A stretch of DNA of 64,000 nucleotides from the NCBI RefSeq assembly GCF_000017165.1, contig NC_009634.1:1178001-1242000 (forward strand), given 5' to 3'. Positions 1 to 8,542 of the stretch are shown in pieces. Numbering within the stretch: the first letter of the stretch is position 1; every line of letters begins with the position of its first letter. This stretch comes from Methanococcus vannielii SB. GTDB lineage: Archaea > AGJL01 > Methanococci > Methanococcales > Methanococcaceae. The notes under the pieces are model-generated. The model saw nothing but the letters and a program-made list of their open reading frames with translations. It was not told the origin of the DNA and ran no database searches. Position numbers and translations under genes: made by a program.

Positions 1-453
1 AATGTAATTGGCTTTCCACACGAAGTCGAGTTACTTGATATGGAATTAATTGAAAAATCTGTGGACATGATTTTAAAAGACGGCTATCCTGGAAACGGGA
101 TACAATTTTTACACAAGTCCGTTTTAGATATTCTTTCAGAAAAATACTGCGTAATTGCTGATGGGACGAGAAGGGATGATAGGGTTCCAAAACTAACCCA
201 TTCTGAAATTCAGAGTCTGGAAATGAGAAAAAATATTGAATACGTAACTCCTTTGATGGGTTTTGGCCACAAAACCATACGGAGTCTTGTAAATAATTAT
301 TTCGTAATATCCGAACTTGAAAGTGAAGATCTTTTAAAGTCCGATTACGAAACGGAAATAAGGGAAATAATAAGAAATAGGGGAGAAAATCCACTTTCTT
401 ATTTTCCAAAACATATTCAATCGAGAGTTACTGGCTTAAAAAGATACTTGTAG
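1..453 (+). CDS. PP-loop ATPase / alpha-hydrolase-like protein, 5' end missing
   Basis: The frame is open from the first base, so the gene begins upstream of the window; an ATG at 40 is internal. The last 150 residues are present. A segment reading ADGTRRDDRVPKL followed by a conserved PL-GFG stretch resembles the C-terminal half of archaeal PP-loop ATPases (adenine nucleotide alpha hydrolase superfamily); the nucleotide-binding SGG(x)DS motif would lie in the missing part. The substrate is unknown. It is followed by the ribosomal protein L39e gene on the same strand after 73 bp. Family assignment is from motif recall only. Confidence 0.6.
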   Translation, partial: NVIGFPHEVELLDMELIEKSVDMILKDGYPGNGIQFLHKSVLDILSEKYCVIADGTRRDDRVPKLTHSEIQSLEMRKNIEYVTPLMGFGHKTIRSLVNNYFVISELESEDLLKSDYETEIREIIRNRGENPLSYFPKHIQSRVTGLKRYL

Positions 454-526
454 TTTAAAATTAAGCTATGGTATCATGAAAGCGCTTAATAGTACTTAAA
501 GCTAGATTTGCACGAAAGGTGAAAGC

Positions 527-682
527 ATGGCAGGAAATAAACCTTTGGGTAAAAAATTAAGACTTGCAAAAGCTTTAAAACAAAATAGGAGAGTTCCTAT
601 GTTTGCAATTGCAAGAACAAAAGGAAGCGTTAAGCAACACCCAAAAATGAGACACTGGAGAAGAAATACTCTTAAAAAATAA
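527..682 (+). CDS. rpl39e: 50S ribosomal protein L39e
   Basis: A 51-residue, very basic protein beginning [20 protein letters not shown] and ending in the [10 protein letters not shown] tail typical of L39e. L39e is a tiny protein near the peptide exit tunnel of archaeal and eukaryotic large ribosomal subunits. The start ATG has AAAGGTGA 4-5 bases upstream. The length equals the family norm. L31e and eIF6, often found downstream of L39e in archaea, are absent: the next gene runs on the opposite strand. A T-rich tract directly after the stop probably ends the transcript. Confidence 0.95.
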   Translation: MAGNKPLGKKLRLAKALKQNRRVPMFAIARTKGSVKQHPKMRHWRRNTLKK

Positions 683-813
683 TCACATACAAAATTCTTT
701 TTTTATTTATATAAAAATTTAAAACATAAAAAGAAATTATGATGTTAAAAAATAATCAAATTTAGTTAAAATTTAGTTAATATAAATGTTTTAAAAAAGT
801 TTAATTTATTGGA
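683..813. other. convergent intergenic region with T-tract and direct repeat
   Basis: The gap lies between the stop codons of L39e and the ligase gene on the other strand. It begins with a T-rich tract (about 694-705) suited to archaeal termination. At 761-780 there are two direct copies of TTTAGTTAA spaced 11 bp apart; the same motif forms an inverted repeat in the iron locus at 29678-29709. No ORF was seen. Confidence 0.4.
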
Positions 814-2115
814 TTATTCGTTATCTCTTAAGTCTTTTACCCGTCTTGCTTTTCCTTCAAACCGTTCTAAGGTTCTGGGTTGGGCTATATTTATTTTTGA
901 ACTCAATCCTAAAACAGTTTTTAACTTATGGTCTACTTTTTTACTTATCTGTTCAAGACAGCGGTACGTTTCAAGAAACTTTCCATCGGCAAGCTCAATG
1001 TTTATTGTTAATTCATCCATATGGCCTTTTTTTGTAACAATTATTTCATAATGTGGCCCAATTTCTTCAATACTTTCAAGTACACTTTCAATTTGTGAAG
1101 GGAATACATTTACCCCCCTAATAATTAACATGTCGTCGCTTCTACCTTTAATTTTATTCATTCTTACAGTAGTTCTTCCACACTTGCATTTTTTATAATT
1201 TAAAGACGTCAGGTCTTTAGTCCGGTATCTTAAAACAGGGAGTGCCTCTTTTGTAAGTGCAGTAATTACGAGTTCTCCAACTTCCCCTTCAGGCAAAACT
1301 TCGCCTGTTTTAGGGTCAATAATTTCTGCAATAAAATGATCTTCTGAAATATGCATACCAACCTTGTATTCGCATTCTCCAGAAACTCCTGGCCCCATTA
1401 ATTCACTCATTCCGTAGTTTGATGTTGCAAGCATCAAAAATCGTGATTCGAGTTCTTTTCTGGCAGATTCTGAAAGACCTTCCCCTCCAAAAAGACCGAT
1501 TTTTATTTTTAAATCTTTTTTAGGGTCAATACCCATTTTTTCAGCAACTTCTGCAATGTGAAGTGCATATGATGGAGTGCATATTAAAACCGTAGTTTCA
1601 AAATCTTTCATTAGCATTATCTGCTTTTCAGTGTTTCCACTTGACATTGGAACTACCGTTACCCCAACTTTTTCAAGCCCGTAGTGAAGTCCAAATCCTC
1701 CAGTAAATAACCCGTATCCAAATGCTACTTGTGCAGTATCTTCGTTAGTTACTCCCGTAGCACTTATAACTCGTGCAACGAGTTCTGACCATGTTTCAAT
1801 GTCTTTTTTAGTATATCCTACAACCGTGGGTTTTCCAGTTGTTCCGGAAGATCCGTGTATTCGTATAATTTCTTTTTTTGGAACAGCAAACATTTTAAAC
1901 GGATAATTTTCCCTAAAATCTTCCTTAGTTGTAAACGGAACTTTTTTAAGGTCTTCAAGCGAATTTATGTCATCAGGTTTTAAATTTACGCTATCAAATT
2001 TGTTCCTGTAAAGGGGCACGTTATTATAGGCCCGTTTTACAGCATTTTTTAATCTTTCAAGCTGTATTTTTTCGATATCCTCTCTATCTAGAGTTTCTTC
2101 TCTGGACCAAATCAA
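814..2115 (-). CDS. phenylacetate-CoA ligase family AMP-forming ligase
   Basis: A 433-residue member of the adenylate-forming superfamily, PaaK subfamily, which activates arylacetates (phenylacetate, indoleacetate) with ATP and CoA. Visible motifs are the P-loop SSGTTGKPTVVGYT near residue 87, YGMSELMGPG in the middle, and the C-terminal RSDDMLIIRGVNVFPSQIE hinge. A TTG start at 2115 is preferred because AAGGAGGAG lies 6-8 bases upstream and the protein then starts LIWSREETLDRE, the normal PaaK N-terminus; an upstream ATG at 2190 would add 25 atypical residues. In methanogens such ligases probably work with indolepyruvate oxidoreductases to salvage aromatic amino acids. The exact substrate is inferred, not seen. 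Confidence 0.85.
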   Translation of the reverse strand: MIWSREETLDREDIEKIQLERLKNAVKRAYNNVPLYRNKFDSVNLKPDDINSLEDLKKVPFTTKEDFRENYPFKMFAVPKKEIIRIHGSSGTTGKPTVVGYTKKDIETWSELVARVISATGVTNEDTAQVAFGYGLFTGGFGLHYGLEKVGVTVVPMSSGNTEKQIMLMKDFETTVLICTPSYALHIAEVAEKMGIDPKKDLKIKIGLFGGEGLSESARKELESRFLMLATSNYGMSELMGPGVSGECEYKVGMHISEDHFIAEIIDPKTGEVLPEGEVGELVITALTKEALPVLRYRTKDLTSLNYKKCKCGRTTVRMNKIKGRSDDMLIIRGVNVFPSQIESVLESIEEIGPHYEIIVTKKGHMDELTINIELADGKFLETYRCLEQISKKVDHKLKTVLGLSSKINIAQPRTLERFEGKARRVKDLRDNE

Positions 2116-2120
2116 TTTAG

Positions 2121-2130
2121 TCTCCTCCTT
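2121..2130 (-). promoter_or_regulatory. strong ribosome binding site deciding a TTG start
   Basis: On the minus strand the bases read AAGGAGGAGA, an almost full complement to the 16S 3' end (the 16S in this window ends GGATCACCTCCT). It sits 6-8 bases before the TTG at 2115 and argues against the upstream ATG at 2190 as the ligase start. Confidence 0.75.
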
Positions 2131-2243
2131 TACGTTTTTAGCAGTCCAACTTAAATGGTAAAATGGCGGGTTTAAAATAATTCCCCGCAAAAGTTAGAAT
2201 ATTAATTATAAAAGCCTTTTTTAATTATATATCATTTTCTAAA

Positions 2244-2990
2244 TTAAATAGATGTTATAATTCCTAAGCTTTTATCGTAAACTCCAACGGACTTTTGACT
2301 GTTTTTAGAAACTGAAAATAAAATATCTTCATAGTAGCCTAAGATTTTTAAATTTTTAGCAGAATTTGACTCAAATACTTTTCTCACCCAGTCTGTTTTT
2401 GTTAAGGTTCTTGATGGTATAAGTCCTTCAAAACTTTCTGAATCTATTTCTTCCTTAGAATACTTTAAGATGTAATCTGCAATTAATCCTGCACATATGT
2501 AATCTTCAATTGCAAATTTTCCACCCCTATGTGCAGGAACAAGAGTTATGTCTTTATTACTTTTAAAAGCAATTTCACAAGCTTTTTTAGAAACATATTT
2601 AGCGTTTGTAATCGAGCCAATAAGTGTGTAGTTTGAAGAAATATTTTCAAGAACCCGTGTTCCGTTAGTCGTTGTAAGAACAATATTTCCGCCATTTTCC
2701 ACGTATTTTTTTATTTCTAATTTATTAGATAATAATTCAACAGGGGAGTTTCCAAAATTGAAGCCATCTATTTTTTTACCGTTTCTTTCCCCTATCTTTA
2801 TAGAATTTTCGATTTTGTTGGCTTTCTCGATACAGTCTGTTATATATATCTTATTGCACAACTCAATTAATGTACAAATTGTGGTAGATGCACGTAAAAC
2901 ATCTATTACAACAGCACAAGAATTTTCTAAATTAACTCTTGAGCCATATTTTTCTTGGCATTGAAAATCATAAGAAATAGAAACGTTCAA
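2244..2990 (-). CDS. comB: 2-phosphosulfolactate phosphatase
   Basis: A 248-residue ComB-family protein. ComB is the Mg-dependent phosphatase that converts 2-phosphosulfolactate to sulfolactate in coenzyme M biosynthesis. Diagnostic stretches are AVVIDVLRASTTI near the N-terminus, TTTNGTRVLE, LVPAHRGGKFAIEDYICAGL and the final SLGIITSI. The TTG start at 2990 is chosen because GGTGA sits 5 bases upstream and the protein then begins LNVSISYDF; the first ATG in frame (3026) would overlap the divergent neighbour. No other CoM genes are adjacent. Cytosolic enzyme. Confidence 0.9.
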   Translation of the reverse strand: MNVSISYDFQCQEKYGSRVNLENSCAVVIDVLRASTTICTLIELCNKIYITDCIEKANKIENSIKIGERNGKKIDGFNFGNSPVELLSNKLEIKKYVENGGNIVLTTTNGTRVLENISSNYTLIGSITNAKYVSKKACEIAFKSNKDITLVPAHRGGKFAIEDYICAGLIADYILKYSKEEIDSESFEGLIPSRTLTKTDWVRKVFESNSAKNLKILGYYEDILFSVSKNSQKSVGVYDKSLGIITSI

Positions 2991-3009
2991 TTTACTCACC
3001 CGTGATAAA

Positions 3010-3654
3010 ATGGTTTTAAGTAACATAAATATTTTTGAATATCTTGGAATTATTCTAGTACTTCTTATACTAACTATTATACTACTCGCAACAACAGCAG
3101 TGGTACTTGGTTATTACTTGATTAAAAAGAACAAAATCCTTTTTCCAAAATTATCTCTTTATATTACAAATAACTTTTACTCAATACTTTTAAAGATATT
3201 TTTGCTTGTAGGTACTGAAGATACATTTTATAAAGTTGCAAGTGAATTTTATAACCGTTACTACTGTGAATCATTTAAAAAAGCTAAAAATAAAATTTTA
3301 ATTTTACCGCACTGTTTAAGGGATTTAAAATGCCCTGGAAAATTGGGTGTTGATGGAATAGAATGTTTATTTTGCAGTAAATGTCCAGTTGGGGAAATTA
3401 TTAAAGTTGCAAAGGAAAATGGCTATGAAGTATACATTGTTCCCGGTTCAACGTTTTTAAAGCGATTAGTGAAAGAGAAAAATCCTGATGGTGTTTTTGC
3501 AGTTGCATGTTACAATGACTTATTTCATGGAATGAACTCACTATCTAGAAAAAATATACCAATTCAAGGGCAATTATTAATGAAAGATGGCTGTATTCTG
3601 ACCCTTGTAGATGTTGAAGAATTAATAAATCGTCTTAAAAATAAACCTTGCTAA
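3010..3654 (+). CDS. DUF116 membrane-anchored cysteine protein
   Basis: A 214-residue protein with an N-terminal hydrophobic segment (about residues 10-40) followed by a soluble domain. The soluble part carries PHCLRDLKCPGKLG, then CLFCSKCPVG and a late VACYNDL motif, the cysteine pattern of DUF116 proteins of methanogens and other anaerobes. The cysteines could bind a metal or Fe-S cluster, but the function is unknown. It is divergent from comB with only 19 bp between the start codons, so its promoter must lie inside comB. The ribosome binding site is weak (GTGAT, 4 bases before ATG). Confidence 0.8.
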   Translation: MVLSNINIFEYLGIILVLLILTIILLATTAVVLGYYLIKKNKILFPKLSLYITNNFYSILLKIFLLVGTEDTFYKVASEFYNRYYCESFKKAKNKILILPHCLRDLKCPGKLGVDGIECLFCSKCPVGEIIKVAKENGYEVYIVPGSTFLKRLVKEKNPDGVFAVACYNDLFHGMNSLSRKNIPIQGQLLMKDGCILTLVDVEELINRLKNKPC

Positions 3655-3715
3655 TTAAAAACATATAAAAACTTGTAGCAACTAATTAACTTAGATTATT
3701 AATTAAGGTGATATT

Positions 3716-4753
3716 TTGGTATTATCCAAATTAAAGGAATCATTAAAGGGGATTACCTCTAAAAAGCTTGAAAAAGAAAATGGAACAAAGTACATAATGT
3801 TCGGTGGAAAAGGCGGTGTTGGTAAAACGACAATGAGTGCAGCAACAGGGATATTCTGTGCAGAACAGGGTTTAAAGACAGTTGTAGTTTCAACAGACCC
3901 TGCACACTCACTAAGAGACAGTTTTGAGCAATCTTTTGGTCATGAACCAACAAAAGTAAATGGAATTGACAATTTGTATGTGGTAGAAATCGATCCAGAA
4001 GTTGCAATGTCCGAATATAAAACTAAATTAAAGGCACAAATGGATGAAAACCCGATGATGGGGGGAATGCTTGAAGACCAATTAGAAATGGCGTCATTAG
4101 CTCCTGGAACTGATGAAAGTGCTGCATTTGATGTATTTTTAAAATACATGGACAGTAATGAATTTGACGTTGTTGTATTCGATACTGCACCAACTGGGCA
4201 CACTTTAAGGTTTTTAGGGCTTCCTGAAATTATGGATAAATACATGTCAAAAATGATAAAGTTCAAAAAGCAGATGAGTGGCTTTATGAACATGATGAAA
4301 AAGATGATGCCATTTGGTGGAAAAGGCGAAGACATTGATTATGATAAGGCCTTAGAAGAAATGGAAACAATGAAAGCTAAAATTACAAAAGCAAGAGGAA
4401 TTTTAGCAAACCCTGAAAGAACCGCATTTAGACTCGTTGTAATCCCTGAAGAAATGAGTATTTTAGAGAGTGAAAGGGCAATGAAAGCTCTTGAAAAATA
4501 TAAGATACCGGTTGATTCAGTTGTAGTAAACCAGTTAATCCCTGAAGACGTTGAATGCGGTTTCTGTAAGGCAAGAAGGTCACTACAAGAAAAGAGACTC
4601 CAAATGATTGAAGAGAAATTTGGAAATAAAGTTATTGCAAGACTAGACCTTTTAAGAACCGAGGCAAAAGGGTTAGAAACCTTAAAAATACTTGCAAAAA
4701 AGCTATATGTTGATTCTGAAGAAAAAAAGGAAAAAGAAGTAATTGTAGCTTAA
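3716..4753 (+). CDS. ArsA/Get3-family ATPase
   Basis: A 345-residue P-loop ATPase of the ArsA/TRC40/Get3 group. The deviant Walker [17 protein letters not shown] lies near residue 31, [12 protein letters not shown] follows as switch I and [11 protein letters not shown] as switch II. A CxxC pair, CGFC, lies near the C-terminus as in Get3-type proteins that target tail-anchored membrane proteins; the Met-rich loop [13 protein letters not shown] could be the substrate groove. It starts at TTG (3716) with AAGGTGAT in front. Single gene, not linked to arsenic genes, so a membrane protein targeting role is more likely than arsenite export. Confidence 0.88.
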   Translation: MVLSKLKESLKGITSKKLEKENGTKYIMFGGKGGVGKTTMSAATGIFCAEQGLKTVVVSTDPAHSLRDSFEQSFGHEPTKVNGIDNLYVVEIDPEVAMSEYKTKLKAQMDENPMMGGMLEDQLEMASLAPGTDESAAFDVFLKYMDSNEFDVVVFDTAPTGHTLRFLGLPEIMDKYMSKMIKFKKQMSGFMNMMKKMMPFGGKGEDIDYDKALEEMETMKAKITKARGILANPERTAFRLVVIPEEMSILESERAMKALEKYKIPVDSVVVNQLIPEDVECGFCKARRSLQEKRLQMIEEKFGNKVIARLDLLRTEAKGLETLKILAKKLYVDSEEKKEKEVIVA

Positions 4754-4767
4754 ATTATAAAATTCCT

Positions 4768-4793
4768 ACTTTTTTATTTTTTAAAATAAAAGT
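4768..4793. terminator. bidirectional AT-rich terminator
   Basis: Between the convergent stops of the Get3-type ATPase gene and cfbA, ACTTTT...ATTTT and AAAATAAAAGT form an imperfect inverted repeat that presents a T-run on both strands, suited to archaeal termination in both directions. Confidence 0.5.
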
Positions 4794-4797
4794 TGTT

Positions 4798-5250
4798 TTA
4801 AAGACCTTTTGTTCTATCTAAAACAATATCAACGATTCTATCATCTGCACCCATTGGTTTTCTATATATTATTTCAACATCGCTTGGAATTTCAAGTTCT
4901 TCGCAATGATGGTGGTGATGGTGATGTCCATCGCATTCATGCCCGTGTTCATGATGGTGGTGATGTCCACTACAACCATTATCTCCTTTATATATTCCCA
5001 ATATTTTTGGAATATCCCTTTCAGTATGGTTTCCAGGGGCTAAAAATACAGGTGTTACTATTATCTTTTTTGCACCCATATCAATCACTTTTCTAATTGC
5101 TTGAGGAATTGTAGGTTCGTTAAACTCCATCATTCCAACTTCAACAATATCATAATCCTCTCTCAATTTTATCTTTTCTGCAACTTCATTTACAACACTT
5201 TTTGAGTGAGGGAGCCTGCTTCCATGGCCTACCAAAACTAAAGCTTCCAT
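4798..5250 (-). CDS. cfbA: sirohydrochlorin nickel/cobalt chelatase (CbiX small type)
   Basis: A 150-residue small CbiX-type chelatase. It starts MEALVLVGHGSRLPHSKSV, with the catalytic His of the VGHGSR motif, and has a second His in VFLAPGNHTERDIP. CfbA inserts Ni2+ (or Co2+) into sirohydrochlorin, the first step towards coenzyme F430 in methanogens. A His-rich segment near residues 93-115 (HHHHHEHGHE...HHHHHHH) interrupts the middle of the protein and likely holds or delivers metal. The family is usually 120-150 residues. cfbE of the same pathway lies 7 kb away. RBS is GGTGTAAGTT before ATG. Confidence 0.9.
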   Translation of the reverse strand: MEALVLVGHGSRLPHSKSVVNEVAEKIKLREDYDIVEVGMMEFNEPTIPQAIRKVIDMGAKKIIVTPVFLAPGNHTERDIPKILGIYKGDNGCSGHHHHHEHGHECDGHHHHHHHCEELEIPSDVEIIYRKPMGADDRIVDIVLDRTKGL

Positions 5251-5346
5251 AACTTACACCTGTAATATTTTTGAATTCATTTTTAATATTCATGTTTATT
5301 TTGATATACCGAAATATATATGTTTCTATTTTTTTAAAATAGTTGC

Positions 5347-6108
5347 TTAATCAATTACAGCTTTTTCAAATGAGTACATCGCTAAACATACGAGTATAAC
5401 GCTTAGACTAAATAGAATTGATATATTTGTAAATATTTCAAATTTTGAAACGCCGGTTAAAAAATAACGTGCGGAATCAACTGCATAAGTTAAAGGATTT
5501 ATGTATGACAAAACCTTCATCCAAAGGGGCATCGCATCTATTGGGTAAAATGCCCCACTTAAAAATATTAGTGGTTGCATCATTAGTCCAAAAATTAGGT
5601 GAAATCCCTCCTGACTGTTTATTTTTAGGCCCAATGTTATTCCAACGCTTGAAAATGCCACCGCAAGGATAAAACCCACAATTATGGTAGGAATCATTCC
5701 GTAAATATTTAAAGATACTAAACTTAAACTAAATATCATTATTAAAACGCCCTGTAAAAGTGCAGTAATGGAATCACCAATAATGCGCCCTAAAATAGCT
5801 TCACTTCTTGAAGTAGGGGCAACCAATGTTTCTTTTAAAAATCCAAACTGTTTATCCCATATTACAGTAACTCCACTTATAAAGCTACCGCTAAAAATTG
5901 TCATTGAAACTACCCCCGGTATTAAGTAGCTTAAATAATCCACCCCTCCAAAGATTTCTCTTGCAGCAGGAAAATTAAATGCTCTACTCCAACCAACTCC
6001 AAAGAATAATAACCATACAATTGGGTTTAAAAGTGAACCAAAAACTCTAGATTTGGCTCTTGTAAATCTTTTCAATTGCCGATAACTCATTGCCAAAAAT
6101 GCGTTCAT
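5347..6108 (-). CDS. ABC-2 type transporter permease
   Basis: A 253-residue integral membrane protein with about six hydrophobic helices and the ABC-2 signature around ETLVAPTSRSEAILGRIIGDS and FLSGAFYPIDAMPLWMKVLSYINPLTYAVD, as in DrrB/NodJ-type drug or lipid exporters. It is the last gene of a minus-strand operon padR, ATPase, MATE exporter, permease; 20 bp separate it from the MATE gene. It should pair with the ATPase at 7503-8474 although the MATE gene lies between them. Transported substrate unknown. Confidence 0.88.
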   Translation of the reverse strand: MNAFLAMSYRQLKRFTRAKSRVFGSLLNPIVWLLFFGVGWSRAFNFPAAREIFGGVDYLSYLIPGVVSMTIFSGSFISGVTVIWDKQFGFLKETLVAPTSRSEAILGRIIGDSITALLQGVLIMIFSLSLVSLNIYGMIPTIIVGFILAVAFSSVGITLGLKINSQEGFHLIFGLMMQPLIFLSGAFYPIDAMPLWMKVLSYINPLTYAVDSARYFLTGVSKFEIFTNISILFSLSVILVCLAMYSFEKAVID

Positions 6109-6128
6109 AAACTCACCTGATTTTAAAA

Positions 6129-7502
6129 CTATGTACTTTCATGATTTAATGTATTTTTAAACTCTTTTATTGTATATATTCCAATTAAAAATGCAATAAA
6201 TACGGCTATAACGTGCCCTAAAATCATTCCAACCCAAACACCCGTTAGCCCCTTTTTAAAGGTTATTCCAAATATATATGCCATTGGGATTTGTAATATT
6301 ATTGTTCTTAAAAGTGAAATAAAAAGGGAATTTTTACCTTTTGAAACGCCCTGAAACATTGCAGCAGTTAGCATTCCAAGTGGGAGAGTTGGGTAAAATA
6401 AAAACATATATTTCAAAAATACGAGTAAATCGTCAAGTATGTGGGCAGAAGTTTCAGAGTAAGTAAATAAATACGTAATCGGATTTGCAAAAATTAATAT
6501 TAATGTAGCAATAATTAATTCAATTAATATTCCGATTTTTATTGCGTATATATAAGATATTTCTAACTTTTCAGGGTTTTTGGAGCCATATGCTGCACCA
6601 GTTACTGCAGTAACTCCAGTTGCAAGCCCTACGAGTGGGATTGTGCCCATTGAAACTATTCTCCAACCCGTTGAAAATACCGCAATTCCGTCGTTTCCGC
6701 CAGCTTTTGATACAATATATGTCAGTAAAAACATTGAAAAAGCCATAGTAAGCTGTGAAACAGATGCAGGAATACCTATACTAAATATCTCTTTTACAAT
6801 TTTTAAATCGAATTTAAAGTCTTTAAGGGATATACTAACGTAAGTATCTTTTTTTATAAAAACCCAGTATATAAATAGAAAACTAGTAACTAACATCGAG
6901 ATTAGTGTTGCAATAGCTGCACCTACTATTCCCATGTCAAGTACGTAAATAAATATTGGGTCAAGTAAAATATTTAGTACGGAACCAAGTATTATTGCAT
7001 ACATTGATCGCTTAGCATCTCCTTCTCCCCTAAGTATTGCATTTACGATATTTGTAAATAAAAGTAAAACTCCCCCCCCAAATAATATGGAAGAATACTG
7101 AACAGCCATACGTACTGTTTCACCGGAAGCTCCAATTAATGAATATATTATACTTAAAAAAGGGATTACTCCAATTAATAAAATTCCAATAATTAATCCA
7201 AGAATTATCGAGTGGACTGCTATATTATCTGCTGCAATTTTATTATTCTGCCCAATTCTCCTTGAAATTGCAGAACTTCCTCCAACTCCGACACCGTTTG
7301 AAATTGCCATTAGTGCAAACATAAATGGAAAAAATAATCCTATTGCAGCAAGTGCATCAGACCCAAGTCCTGCAACCCATACTGCATCAACTACGTTATA
7401 AAGTGATTGAAATGACATTGCAATAACCATCGGGATTGAAACTTTTCTAATGGCTTTTTTAGGGTCGCCAAGTAGGTTCTGAACTCCTATGGTAGTTTTC
7501 AT
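6129..7502 (-). CDS. MATE family multidrug efflux protein
   Basis: A 457-residue, 12-helix MATE family antiporter that exports cationic compounds using Na+ or H+ gradients. Recognisable parts are KAIRKVSIPMVIAMSFQSLYNVVDAVWVAGLG at the start, GVGGSSAISRRIGQNN, and the second-repeat GIPASVSQLTMAFSMFLLTYIV. It ends right at the stop of the upstream ATPase gene (adjacent bases 7502/7503), so translation is probably coupled. Its placement between the ATPase and permease genes of one ABC exporter makes the operon a two-system efflux unit. Confidence 0.9.
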   Translation of the reverse strand: MKTTIGVQNLLGDPKKAIRKVSIPMVIAMSFQSLYNVVDAVWVAGLGSDALAAIGLFFPFMFALMAISNGVGVGGSSAISRRIGQNNKIAADNIAVHSIILGLIIGILLIGVIPFLSIIYSLIGASGETVRMAVQYSSILFGGGVLLLFTNIVNAILRGEGDAKRSMYAIILGSVLNILLDPIFIYVLDMGIVGAAIATLISMLVTSFLFIYWVFIKKDTYVSISLKDFKFDLKIVKEIFSIGIPASVSQLTMAFSMFLLTYIVSKAGGNDGIAVFSTGWRIVSMGTIPLVGLATGVTAVTGAAYGSKNPEKLEISYIYAIKIGILIELIIATLILIFANPITYLFTYSETSAHILDDLLVFLKYMFLFYPTLPLGMLTAAMFQGVSKGKNSLFISLLRTIILQIPMAYIFGITFKKGLTGVWVGMILGHVIAVFIAFLIGIYTIKEFKNTLNHEST

Positions 7503-8474
7503 TTAAAATCCTCTCCTCCCCATCATCATGGGGCGAATGTTTACTTTTGAGTTTTCTTTCTCCCCTCGAATTTCACGACCCGTAAGTTTTATAAAAACAT
7601 CATTTAAATTCGGCTTTTTATAGCTTATTTCCAGAATTTTCAGGTTGTTTTTCATTGCAAACTCGAATATTTTTGGAATTTCTAAATCTGCATTTTCAGT
7701 ACATATGCTAACAATGCCATCATCAATTAATGAATAATTTTTGTAAATAACTTCTTTTGGAATTTTTTCAAATTTTACATACACTAAATCATTTCCAACA
7801 ATTTTTTTAAGTTCATTTACAGTTCCTTCTGCAATAATTTTACCGTGGTCAATAATTGCAATACGGTTTGAAAGTAGCTCTGCTTCTTCCATGTAGTGGG
7901 TGGTTAAAAAGATTGTCATATTTTTTTTATCTTTCATTTTTTGAATGTAGTCCCAAATATGGGCTCTTGTCTGAGGATCTAGTCCAATTGTTGGTTCATC
8001 TAAAAATAAAATATCGGGTTCATGAATCAAAGACCTTGCAATTTCAAGTCTTCTTATCATTCCACCACTAAAATTTTTAACAACTTTATCTTTAACTTCC
8101 AAAAGTTCTACAAAATCTAAAAGCTCATTTATGCGGTTTTTCAATAGTTCCCCGCCATAACCATATATTTTTCCGTGAATGTATAAATTTTCATAAGCTG
8201 TTAATTGGTTATCAAGTGTAGAGTCCTGAAATACAATTCCAATCGCTTTTCTAACTTTTTTAGGTTCTTTTAAGACGTTATATCCCGATATTTTTGCAAA
8301 CCCTGAACTCGGTCTTAAAAGCGTAGTAAGCATATTTATGGTAGTGCTCTTTCCGGCTCCATTTGGGCCCAAAAATGCGAAAATTTCGCCTTTTTTTACA
8401 TTAAAAGAGATTTCTTTTACAGCAACATCTTTACCAAATTTTTTTTCTAAATTCACTACTTCAATTGCATACAT
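7503..8474 (-). CDS. ABC transporter ATP-binding protein (DrrA type)
   Basis: A 323-residue ABC ATPase with Walker A GPNGAGKSTTINML, Q-loop VFQDSTLDNQLTAYENL, signature NFSGGMIRRLEIARSL, Walker B ILFLDEPTIGLDPQ and H-loop LTTHYMEEAE, plus a C-terminal extension of about 80 residues (PNLNDVFIKLTGREIRGEKE) characteristic of DrrA-type drug exporter ATPases. It energises the permease at 5347-6108. ATG start at 8474 with GAGGAAGAG upstream. It lies downstream of padR and is presumably repressed by it. Confidence 0.92.
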   Translation of the reverse strand: MYAIEVVNLEKKFGKDVAVKEISFNVKKGEIFAFLGPNGAGKSTTINMLTTLLRPSSGFAKISGYNVLKEPKKVRKAIGIVFQDSTLDNQLTAYENLYIHGKIYGYGGELLKNRINELLDFVELLEVKDKVVKNFSGGMIRRLEIARSLIHEPDILFLDEPTIGLDPQTRAHIWDYIQKMKDKKNMTIFLTTHYMEEAELLSNRIAIIDHGKIIAEGTVNELKKIVGNDLVYVKFEKIPKEVIYKNYSLIDDGIVSICTENADLEIPKIFEFAMKNNLKILEISYKKPNLNDVFIKLTGREIRGEKENSKVNIRPMMMGRRGF

Positions 8475-8477
8475 AAC

Positions 8478-8542
8478 TTACTCTTCCTCGTAATCTATGA
8501 TAAACATGATATCTTTTGCACATTTACGCATTAATTCGCCTA
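8478..8542 (-). other. possible frameshifted C-terminal extension of PadR, or tiny ORF
   Basis: Immediately after the padR stop an open stretch in the -1/+1 frame encodes IGELMRKCAKDIMFIIDYEE and ends at TAA (8478-8480), 3 bp before the ATPase start codon. It has an internal ATG at 8531 (17 residues if used alone). The amphipathic, protein-like composition and the A9 tract at the junction suggest it is the natural end of PadR, reached by slippage or hidden by a sequence indel. Confidence 0.4.
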
